From SG8-4 sp964598225 (lineage in GTDB: Bacteria > Planctomycetota > Phycisphaerae > Sedimentisphaerales > Anaerobacaceae), in assembly GCA_964598225.1 (NCBI GenBank), contig CAZRBG010000098.1, positions 1 to 15,994 of the forward strand: 15,994 nucleotides of DNA, read 5' to 3'. A program made the translations under genes and the position numbers. Below are positions 7,626 through 13,744 of this stretch, piece after piece (the stretch's first letter is position 1; each line of letters begins with the position of its first letter). The notes beneath the pieces are model-generated. The model had not been told where the DNA came from. It saw nothing but the letters and a program-made list of their open reading frames with translations, and searched no databases.

Positions 7626-8651
7626 TTAGCAGACAAATCGCAGATCCGAATCAAGTATCCCCTCGCCAACAAGCTTGTGGATATGGCCGATCCGCTGATA
7701 TCGTGGTCCTTCGAAATCTTCCAACGTTATACCGTACTTCTTATATGCGTCATAAAGCTCCCGCGCGCCGCGCCGGGCATTCCATTTCGGGCGAAAAGCC
7801 GGCAGCGTGCGAGGCAGTCTGCTACAATCGACGCGGTAGTTCCTTCTATCCGGCGAGGCGCCTTGGGCGAAGCTGACCTCGCAGTCCGGGATCGTTTGTC
7901 CGACTATCTCGGCAATATCTCTTATTTGAAGATTGTCTTCGCTAACTCCCACATTAAACGCCTGATTATGAATCAACTCCCGCGGCGCTGAAAGTACGGC
8001 AACAAATGCAAGGGCAATATCGCGGATATGAACTATAGGCCGCCACGGACTGCCGTCGCTTTTCATCATCACCTTACCTGTTGTAAACGCCCAGGCGGCA
8101 AGATTATTCAGCACTAAATCGAAACGCAAACGCGGCGAGACGCCGTAAGCGGTGGCATTTCGCAGAAATACCGGAGAGAAGCCTTCATCGGCCATGGGCG
8201 AGACGTCCCGCTCGGTCCAGACCTTGGACTTGCCGTAAGGCGTCACCGGATTGAAGGTCGCCTCCTCAGTAAGCATATCGTCTCCCGCCGCTCCGTAACA
8301 ACTGCACGAGGAAGAGAATACGAAACGCTCAACTCCGGCTGCTTTGGCCAGTTCCGCCAGCCGGACCGAAGCCTTATGATTAATGTCATAAGTAAGTTCC
8401 GGGTTGAAATCTCCCAAAGGGTCGTTCGATAAACCCGCCAGGTGGCACACAGCGTCAATGCCTGCCAGGTCATCAAGCTCCACATCTCGTATGTCTTTGT
8501 GGATGCTCGGGATCTCCAGCGGACCGTCGCCAAATGTGCAGGTGCGGTAGAGATCACAGTCCAGACCTACGACTTCATGGCCGTTAGAGATAAGCATTGG
8601 CACCATTACCGTGCCGATATAGCCCTTGTGTCCGGTTACCATTACCCGCAT
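7626..8651 (-). CDS. SDR-family NAD-dependent epimerase/dehydratase
   Basis: Extended short-chain dehydrogenase/reductase of 341 residues acting on a nucleotide sugar. The NAD-binding loop GHKGYIG lies at 7-13, the conserved SSS at 113-115 and the YxxxK catalytic pair at Y139/K143 (PYGKSK). The family pattern continues with HIRD (208-211) and FNVG (232-235). The frame extends to an ATG at 8708 inside rfbF, but the ATG at 8651 is preferred: it begins directly with the Rossmann strand, has AGGGG 7 bases upstream and starts 10 bp after the rfbF stop. The sequence does not look like CDP-glucose 4,6-dehydratase (RfbG), which is somewhat longer and starts differently; it is closer to generic WcaG/GalE-type epimerases. 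Position next to rfbF suggests a CDP-linked substrate, but that is inference. Confidence 0.85.
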   Translation of the reverse strand: MRVMVTGHKGYIGTVMVPMLISNGHEVVGLDCDLYRTCTFGDGPLEIPSIHKDIRDVELDDLAGIDAVCHLAGLSNDPLGDFNPELTYDINHKASVRLAELAKAAGVERFVFSSSCSCYGAAGDDMLTEEATFNPVTPYGKSKVWTERDVSPMADEGFSPVFLRNATAYGVSPRLRFDLVLNNLAAWAFTTGKVMMKSDGSPWRPIVHIRDIALAFVAVLSAPRELIHNQAFNVGVSEDNLQIRDIAEIVGQTIPDCEVSFAQGASPDRRNYRVDCSRLPRTLPAFRPKWNARRGARELYDAYKKYGITLEDFEGPRYQRIGHIHKLVGEGILDSDLRFVC

Positions 8652-8661
8652 GCTGACACCC

Positions 8662-9435
8662 CTATTTCCACACCTTCCAGGGGCTTTCGCCCAAATCCCA
8701 CAGATCATTCAATAGCTTCTTGTCGCGAAGTGTATCCATACACTGCCAGAAACCGTTGTGCTTATAAGCCATCAGTTGCCCGTCTCTTGCCAACTGCTCC
8801 ATAGGTTCTCGCTCCCATGCGGTACGGTCGCCTTCGATGTAATCAAAGATTTCCGGTTCAAGCACAAAAAACGCGCCGTTGATCCAGCCTTCGCTGGTCT
8901 GAGGCTTTTCCGAGAATTCCATTATCCTTTCGCCGTCGAGATCGAGATGGCCGAAGCGTGCGGTTGGTCGAACAGCCGTTAAGGTGGCGAGTTTCCCGTG
9001 CGATTTGTGGAATCTGAGCAGTTCATCCAAATCCACGTTGGAAACACCGTCACCCCACGTCAACATGAAAGTCTCATCGCCAAGGTACGGCGCAAGACGT
9101 TTTATTCGTCCACCCGTCAACGTCTCTAAGCCTGTGTCGATCAGGTCCACCGTCCAGCCGGGATTCAGGACATTTTCATGCCTCTCAACTTCACCGTTGC
9201 CTGTGTTTATAGTCAGATTGCCCTCCAGATTGCAAAAGTCTGCAAAGTACTTCTTGATATACTCCCCTCGGTACCCCAGGGCAATGACGAATTCCCTGAA
9301 ATTGTAATATGAATAATGCATCATTATATGCCAAAGGATCGGCCGATCACCTACCTCCACCATCGGTTTTGGTCTGACAGTTGTCTCCTCAGATAACCGC
9401 GTGCCGACACCGCCTGCAAGAATACCTACTTTCAT
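8662..9435 (-). CDS. rfbF: Glucose-1-phosphate cytidylyltransferase
   Basis: Makes CDP-glucose and pyrophosphate from CTP and glucose-1-phosphate (EC 2.7.7.33) in the cytoplasm, the entry step to CDP-linked deoxysugars. The match is strong along the full length: the nucleotidyltransferase loop LAGGVGTRLSEET at 6-18, RPKPMVEVG at 21-29, TWGDGVSNVDLD at 126-137, EKPQTSEGWINGAFFVLEP at 176-194 and GFWQCMDTLRDK at 228-239. The ATG at 9435 gives 257 residues, the usual length. It has GGAG and AAGG just upstream, whereas an in-frame TTG six codons earlier would overlap that ribosome site. It is the first gene of the sugar cluster and follows an untranslated stretch of nearly 400 bp. The usual next gene, rfbG, is missing here. 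Confidence 0.96.
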   Translation of the reverse strand: MKVGILAGGVGTRLSEETTVRPKPMVEVGDRPILWHIMMHYSYYNFREFVIALGYRGEYIKKYFADFCNLEGNLTINTGNGEVERHENVLNPGWTVDLIDTGLETLTGGRIKRLAPYLGDETFMLTWGDGVSNVDLDELLRFHKSHGKLATLTAVRPTARFGHLDLDGERIMEFSEKPQTSEGWINGAFFVLEPEIFDYIEGDRTAWEREPMEQLARDGQLMAYKHNGFWQCMDTLRDKKLLNDLWDLGESPWKVWK

Positions 9436-9437
9436 TA

Positions 9438-9447
9438 CCTTCTCTCC
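9438..9447 (-). promoter_or_regulatory. Ribosome binding site fixing the rfbF start
   Basis: On the minus strand GGAGAGAAGG lies 2 bases before the ATG at 9435; GGAG sits 8 bases away, a normal spacing. This decides against the in-frame TTG at 9453, which lies upstream of the site. Confidence 0.6.
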
Positions 9448-9655
9448 GTACAAAAAACTACAGCCTGGCTCCGGCTAAAGGAACACAGGCAAAGCACACC
9501 AACAATATCTGACAACACTGTGACCTTTACTTTGACTAATTTCTTGGTGCAAATTCCGATGGACGGAACCGCAAGAGCCTTGCTCTCTCTCAGCAGCCAT
9601 AACACACTCAATTTTATCACAGCGGACAGCCCATTCGTCTTGCTACGGTCCTAAT

Positions 9656-9683
9656 ATATTACATTATTTGAGTTTTCCCACAA
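9656..9683 (-). promoter_or_regulatory. Candidate promoter for the sugar cluster
   Basis: On the minus strand TTGTGG (9678-9683), a 16-base spacer and TAATAT (9656-9661). Both boxes are only partial matches to the sigma-70 consensus. It is the best pair I found between the upstream terminator and rfbF, in the AT-rich part of the gap. Confidence 0.3.
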
Positions 9684-9829
9684 TATTTTAGAAGTATTTT
9701 TAAAGTTCGACCGATCGGCCGCTGCACTTCAGTCATTTTGTTGTAGCAAACGGCTGCATTGAATCTGACATAACCCGTTGATAGCGGTAGAGTTGACATA
9801 ATTAGCCAAGGTTCACTTCCGGGATCTAT

Positions 9830-9865
9830 AAAAAAAGGGCCGCAGGGAATAAACACCTGCGGCCC
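9830..9865 (-). terminator. Strong intrinsic terminator after the LamG/GEVED gene
   Basis: Perfect 10-bp inverted repeat, GGGCCGCAGG at 9837-9846 and CCTGCGGCCC at 9856-9865, with a 9-base loop. On the minus strand the stem is followed directly by a run of seven T (9830-9836). It lies 28 bp past the stop of the LamG gene and separates it from the sugar cluster. Confidence 0.93.
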
Positions 9866-9893
9866 GCTGACAGTCTGATGCTCCAAGAACACA

Positions 9894-12227
9894 TTATTTG
9901 GGACAAGTCGCAAGCCATTCGGCTGTGATGGCCGACAAGTCGTCCATATCGATTACTCCGTCTTCGTTGAAATCAACGCAAAGCGGGCATTCGGTATCAT
10001 CGGTCGTGTCCGGAACGAAGAAATAATCTTCGGTTTCCCCTATTTCGTATTTTGCCATGGGTCCGGAACCCGCATTGCCTAATTCGCCCGGATTACTGCC
10101 GCCTATCCAGGGCTGCTCCGAGAGCGTGATTCTCATCCAGATATTTTTGTTCCCCTGCTCCGGATGCGAAGACAGGAATGCTCGTGAAGTAAGCTCATTG
10201 AGCCCTTCCGACAAGTTCCACAGGAACTGATTCCGGACCGCCCACTCGTTTACGGGGCCGGCCGGGCAGTCCAGCGTATCATCCCAATCGCCGTCGCGAT
10301 TGAAATCGAGCCAGATATTTACCCAGAGATCTACGTTCGGATCGACAACCGTGACGTTATAATCGATCGTCGCCCAACGGCAGTGAGGCATATTGATCGG
10401 GAAAACAACACCGTCGTCGCCTCCGTCATGGTTAGCGGTATCGTTTTGAGGTCTAATGTTATTTTCCCCGTCCTCATCGGCCCCGATGTCGGCTTCCATT
10501 TCTTCGGTGATATTCTCACCCAGAAACGCCACCGGCGCATCGTTCAGGTGAACCGGCCCAACGGGACCCTGACCGCTGCCGTCATCGAAAACAGTCGGGA
10601 AATTCGCCGGAACCAGGACCTGAAGCAGACCCTGCGAGGTATAAGCGTGCATGATCTTGCCGAAATTGTTGGTCCTGTCAGGCGCATCTCCGAGGTCGGT
10701 TTTGTTCAGCGGCAGGGCCTGCTCGCAGTCAATACTCAAAACACCCTGACCGGTTTCAGAAGAGTAGCCGCCTACTTCGATCAGGTACTGATTGCCGGCA
10801 ACTGCTTCGAAGGTTATTTGCGACTGGAAGACTGATCCGAAATCATCATTGCAGGCAATCAGATCGTCGGAAGTCAGATTGCATTTGCATCGCTCATAGA
10901 CGGCCAGCATGGTGTCATAGCTGCTGCCGAGGAGACTTACCGTAACCTCGCCGGTGCACGAGGCGGTATAGCAGAACCAGATATTCGGACTGGTCATGCA
11001 CAGACCGGGACCGTCGAACGTCGCGTCCCTCGTGTCAAACGGGAGGTCTTTCACGTCGCCGACCGATTCGGCGTTGGTACAGTCATCTTTGGTAGGAGGT
11101 GGTGCCGGCTCACAATCGATACTTAGCACACCTTCTCCTGTCTCAGAGGCATAGCCCCCGACCTCTATCAGGTATTGACTGCCGCCAGTCGCCTCGAAAG
11201 TGATCTGTGACTGGAAGGTCGAGCCGAAATCGTCGTTGCAGGCAATTAAATCACCCGAGGCCAGGTCGCATTTGCTCCCGTTATAAACGGCCAGCATCGT
11301 GTCGTAGCCGCTGCCGAGAAGACTTACTGTAACCTCACCTGTACAGGTTGCCGTATAGCTATACCAAATGTTCGGACTGTTAAGACACAAGCCCGCCCCG
11401 TCAAACGATGCTTCTGTGGTGGCAAACTGCTGATCTTGTACGTCGCCAACTGATTTAGCGTTGACACACTGGTCATTGACCGGAACCGGGACAGGCAGCT
11501 CGCCGTTAATCAAATCCTGGATTTGGTCTGCCGAAAGCCCCACATTGTGAACCTGTACCTCGTCAATCAGTCCGTCGAAAAACCTGATCAGGCGAGAAGG
11601 ATCCGTATCAAAAGCATCAGAGGGCTGGCTGCCGATCGCCACGCTCACACTGCCGTCGGTGGCAACTGCATCGCCTCCCTTGGCTACGCTGCCGGTTTCC
11701 ATGCCGTCCTGGTAGACGCGCATCGTCGATCCGTCCCAGGTTGCAGCGGCGTGCTGCCACTGGCCGGTGGTTAATCCTCCGATGCTGGCAACCAAAGTGG
11801 TGGTCGGCATCCCGTCCGTTGTCTTCAGGCGGAACCTTAGCTTGTCTCCCCCAACCGGCCCCAACATCCACCAGTGATCGTTATCCCGGATCTCGTTTGC
11901 TTTGCTGATAATACGACTAGCGTTGATTTCGAAGTCATCGGGCCTGATCCACGCGGCCAGAGTGATGCCGGAGCCGACAACGTCGAACGTGCCAAGCTCC
12001 ACAAGGTCGTCCTCTCCGTCGAAGTCCAGACTGTGTCCCGCACCATCCCATCCGCCATCGTGCCATGTGGCGCCGGAAATAGTTCCGTTTCTGCCGTTTC
12101 CGGAACTGTCCGATACTGTGTTTCCCGAACCTTCTTCGAATTTCCAATATCCCTCAAGCTCGGCCTGGGTACCAGCAGCGAGAGAAAACACTAAAATAAT
12201 AGAAAAAATTGTAACTCGTTTACACAT
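9894..12227 (-). CDS. Exported LamG / duplicated domain / GEVED / dockerin-like multidomain protein
   Basis: Large exported protein of 777 residues. A clear signal peptide (about 1-22, ending AAGTQA) starts at the ATG at 12227, which has AAGGA 8 bases upstream; an earlier in-frame ATG at 12260 lacks these. Domains in order: a LamG/concanavalin-like fold (about 24-235; GYWKFEEGSGN, GQWQHAAATWDG, DGLIDEVQVHNVGLS); two tandem cysteine-containing domains of about 122 residues (about 250-372 and 380-501) sharing SPNIWxxYTAxCTGEVTVSL and YDTMLAVY; a GEVED-type region (about 508-740) opening LGDAPDRTNNFG, with WLDFNRDGDWDD and closing GETEDYF; and a C-terminal DFNEDGVIDMDDL motif, a single dockerin-like calcium loop, followed by EWL. 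Such composites are common surface or secreted proteins of Phycisphaerae. Carbohydrate or calcium-dependent binding is likely; no catalytic domain is visible. Confidence 0.9.
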   Translation of the reverse strand: MCKRVTIFSIILVFSLAAGTQAELEGYWKFEEGSGNTVSDSSGNGRNGTISGATWHDGGWDGAGHSLDFDGEDDLVELGTFDVVGSGITLAAWIRPDDFEINASRIISKANEIRDNDHWWMLGPVGGDKLRFRLKTTDGMPTTTLVASIGGLTTGQWQHAAATWDGSTMRVYQDGMETGSVAKGGDAVATDGSVSVAIGSQPSDAFDTDPSRLIRFFDGLIDEVQVHNVGLSADQIQDLINGELPVPVPVNDQCVNAKSVGDVQDQQFATTEASFDGAGLCLNSPNIWYSYTATCTGEVTVSLLGSGYDTMLAVYNGSKCDLASGDLIACNDDFGSTFQSQITFEATGGSQYLIEVGGYASETGEGVLSIDCEPAPPPTKDDCTNAESVGDVKDLPFDTRDATFDGPGLCMTSPNIWFCYTASCTGEVTVSLLGSSYDTMLAVYERCKCNLTSDDLIACNDDFGSVFQSQITFEAVAGNQYLIEVGGYSSETGQGVLSIDCEQALPLNKTDLGDAPDRTNNFGKIMHAYTSQGLLQVLVPANFPTVFDDGSGQGPVGPVHLNDAPVAFLGENITEEMEADIGADEDGENNIRPQNDTANHDGGDDGVVFPINMPHCRWATIDYNVTVVDPNVDLWVNIWLDFNRDGDWDDTLDCPAGPVNEWAVRNQFLWNLSEGLNELTSRAFLSSHPEQGNKNIWMRITLSEQPWIGGSNPGELGNAGSGPMAKYEIGETEDYFFVPDTTDDTECPLCVDFNEDGVIDMDDLSAITAEWLATCPK
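10723..11477 (-). repeat. Internal tandem duplication encoding two ~122-residue domains
   Basis: Two imperfect direct repeats of about 366 bp, roughly 10723-11088 and 11110-11477, separated by a short proline-rich linker. They keep the reading frame and remain similar at DNA level, for example around ACGGCCAGCAT and CTGCCGAG in both copies. Each unit encodes an N-terminal (N/D)DxCxNAxSVGDV, a central CTGEVTVSLLGS and a terminal GVLSIDCE. Divergence is substantial, so the duplication is not very recent. Confidence 0.8.
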
Positions 12228-12388
12228 GATAATTCCTTCCAAAAATAGTTTGCCATACATTGTTCTGTCTTGTCCCTAAGCGGTTAATGTGCCCAGTTAT
12301 GCAAAAAGCCTATATAAAAGTGCCATCCTGCTCCCAACATGTAACACCTTATCGGCGTAAATATAGTAATGATCCAAGATAATCAGCT

Positions 12389-12418
12389 AAAAAAACAAGG
12401 GAACCTACCCTGGTAGGT
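12389..12418 (-). terminator. Possible terminator of the tsaB transcript
   Basis: Perfect 7-bp inverted repeat ACCTACC / GGTAGGT (12403-12418) with a 2-base centre, then seven T on the minus strand (12389-12395). The T run starts 7 bases after the stem, which is unusual. An alternative short stem AGGG/CCCT (12398-12411) would abut the T run but is only 4 bp. It is about 265 bp beyond the tsaB stop. Confidence 0.3.
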
Positions 12419-12452
12419 ATCTCCTCAGAGATTTTTTCATGTCATCGTTTCT

Positions 12453-12467
12453 TATGCTTCAAGCATA
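12453..12467. repeat. Perfect 15-bp inverted repeat TATGCTT-C-AAGCATA
   Basis: Two 7-bp arms around a single central C, in gene-free DNA upstream of the LamG gene. The symmetry would suit a dimeric DNA-binding protein better than a hairpin, since the loop is too small without opening the inner pair. No partner regulator is visible. Confidence 0.4.
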
Positions 12468-12683
12468 GATCAGTTAAGGTTTAAGGGTGAAATATAAGAG
12501 TCTGTTGAGAAAAGAAAACCGGGAAAAACCTTAATTCTGCGTAGGGAAATGCTTATGACGAAACTCTCACAAGCGTTTCGAGCTATCATCGGACTAACTA
12601 AGAAAGACAGATAGGACGGGAAGACCGCAACGATGGAAACAAGCGTAGCCCATCCGGCACGGTTACGCAAAATCCCACCGAAG

Positions 12684-13445
12684 TCATTTTGTTTTCACCT
12701 TGACATCCGGCCCTCGGAGGTAGTTCGGACTCAGAAGCAGCGGATCGGCAAACTCCTCTATTGAGGCCATCCGGCGGCCCAGCAGATAGACTCTCAAAGC
12801 TCGAGGACTCCAGTACTTCTTATCAAAAAAGTGGACGCCGTCGGCCCTGAATCTTTCCTTATAATAAAGTAACCCATCGCCCAAAAGCCAGATATCTTTA
12901 TCGGAGCCGGCGAAATCTTCGATGAACTGCTCCGGACGCATCAGGCAACCCGGCACAACTTTCACCCATTTGTGAAAATCTTTCGGCGGACGTTGGCCCG
13001 ACTGGTCCCGTTCATATACTGCGACGAAGAACTGACCTCGTTTAGCATCGACGATAGTGGCTACTCTGTCGTACTCCCCCTCGTTCGGCGTCCCCGCGGC
13101 GACATCGTCTTCTTTGAGGCTGATTACATTAGCGGCGACAACATCCAGAGTATCGACCGATACGATTTTCGCGCCGGTTGCCAGGTGCATAGTCTTTGCA
13201 AGAGTCGCCGCTATGCGCAGGCCGGTGAAACTGCCGGGACCGCCGGAAATGTAGACCTGATCGATCTGATTTGGTTTTGAGGCAAAACCGCTCAGCAACT
13301 CAGAAATTGCCGGAAATATCTCTGCGCTGTGCCTTAAAGGGGCTGAAAAACGCTTTTCGGCCGGAAATTCATCCCCGCGCGCCAGCGCAACAGAGCCAAT
13401 CCTGCTCGACGTCTCAACAGCCAGTATGAGACCATTATCCGACAT
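12684..13445 (-). CDS. tsaB: tRNA threonylcarbamoyladenosine biosynthesis protein TsaB
   Basis: Universal-type bacterial TsaB (YeaZ), 253 residues, an ASKHA-fold partner of TsaD that with TsaE makes the t6A modification at position 37 of ANN-decoding tRNAs in the cytoplasm. Recognisable motifs are ILAVETSS at 7-14 followed by SVAL, the highly typical GGPGSFTGLRIAATLAK at 68-84, and VDAKRGQFFVAVYE at 132-145. Length is close to the family norm. The ATG at 13445 has AAGGA about 9 bases upstream. It stands alone: no tsaD, tsaE or rimI lies next to it, and the gene on its other side is divergent. No sign of decay. Confidence 0.93.
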   Translation of the reverse strand: MSDNGLILAVETSSRIGSVALARGDEFPAEKRFSAPLRHSAEIFPAISELLSGFASKPNQIDQVYISGGPGSFTGLRIAATLAKTMHLATGAKIVSVDTLDVVAANVISLKEDDVAAGTPNEGEYDRVATIVDAKRGQFFVAVYERDQSGQRPPKDFHKWVKVVPGCLMRPEQFIEDFAGSDKDIWLLGDGLLYYKERFRADGVHFFDKKYWSPRALRVYLLGRRMASIEEFADPLLLSPNYLRGPDVKVKTK

Positions 13446-13583
13446 ATTATCAGTCCTTCAACAAAACTCGACGATGCTTCGTCACTAACAACCCTCATTA
13501 TTCATATCAAAAACGCGATTGCACCGTCACTATTTTTGTGCCCTGCTGATTGGGTATCTTTCGTTTGCATAGTCTAAAATGCG

Positions 13584-13612
13584 ATATTATTGGCCAGAAG
13601 ACCATAAATCAA
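13584..13612 (-). promoter_or_regulatory. Candidate tsaB promoter
   Basis: On the minus strand TTGATT (13607-13612), a 17-base spacer and TAATAT (13584-13589). Each box matches four of six consensus bases. It would give a leader of about 130 bases before tsaB. Confidence 0.4.
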
Positions 13613-13621
13613 ATTTTTCTC

Positions 13622-13648
13622 TTGCAAAAATGTGCACTTTGATATAAA
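13622..13648 (+). promoter_or_regulatory. Candidate promoter for the secretin-like gene
   Basis: TTGCAA (13622-13627) and TATAAA (13643-13648) with a 15-base spacer, slightly short for a sigma-70 promoter. It is the best plus-strand pair ahead of the gene and lies about 95 bp before its start codon. Confidence 0.35.
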
Positions 13649-13732
13649 CTGAATTGATGTAAGTCCGGTCTAATCTTGGAACTGGAGGTTAATTCGTGAT
13701 GGTTTTTTATTAAGAGGGTGGTTTATTAAGGC

Positions 13733-13738
13733 AGGAGG
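13733..13738 (+). promoter_or_regulatory. AGGAGG ribosome binding site of the secretin-like gene
   Basis: Near-perfect Shine-Dalgarno AGGAGG with 6 bases to a TTG codon at 13745. It supports TTG as the start; no ATG in that frame occurs until about residue 75, past the signal peptide. Confidence 0.8.
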
Positions 13739-13744
13739 TATATT

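Larger units (their letters stand above)
9436..9829. other. Gene-free leader region upstream of the sugar cluster
   Basis: No convincing gene on either strand. It separates the terminator of the LamG gene from rfbF and must hold the promoter of the cluster. The middle (about 9650-9705) is AT-rich; the rest is mixed. A CCGATCGG palindrome lies at 9711-9718. If the candidate promoter at 9656-9683 is right, the messenger has a leader of about 210 bases before rfbF, long enough for post-transcriptional control. I recognise no riboswitch class in it. Confidence 0.5.
12228..12683. other. Gene-poor region between tsaB and the LamG gene
   Basis: About 456 bp without a gene I trust. It should contain the promoter of the LamG gene and the end of the tsaB transcript. 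It holds the inverted repeats described at 12403-12418 and 12453-12467, a run of seven A at 12389-12395 and a TATATA stretch near 12310. No well-matched promoter pair was found. A 66-codon frame at 12470-12670 was judged spurious. Confidence 0.5.
13446..13744. other. Divergent intergenic region between tsaB and the secretin gene
   Basis: 299 bp that must carry promoters in both directions. The AT-rich centre (about 13580-13650) holds candidate boxes for each strand whose -35 elements are only about 10 bp apart. The part next to the secretin gene contains two GGAGG-like ribosome sites and a direct repeat TTTATTAAG (13706-13714 and 13722-13730). Confidence 0.55.

Noticed and set aside
7626..8651. 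SDR gene as rfbG (CDP-glucose 4,6-dehydratase)
   Set aside because: The position next to rfbF is suggestive, but the N-terminus and overall pattern fit generic WcaG/GalE-type epimerases better than RfbG.
9435..9620. 61-codon minus-strand frame whose TAA overlaps the rfbF ATG
   Set aside because: The stop/start overlap resembles a coupled leader gene, but the GTG start has no ribosome site and the product shows no domain or clear signal sequence.
9659..9913. 84-codon minus-strand frame downstream of the LamG gene
   Set aside because: It runs through the strong terminator stem and overlaps the 3' end of the LamG gene; no family resemblance.
12470..12670. 66-codon minus-strand frame with hydrophobic stretches just after tsaB
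   Set aside because: TTG start with a poor ribosome site, irregular composition and no recognisable motif; most likely chance, though a small membrane protein cannot be fully excluded.
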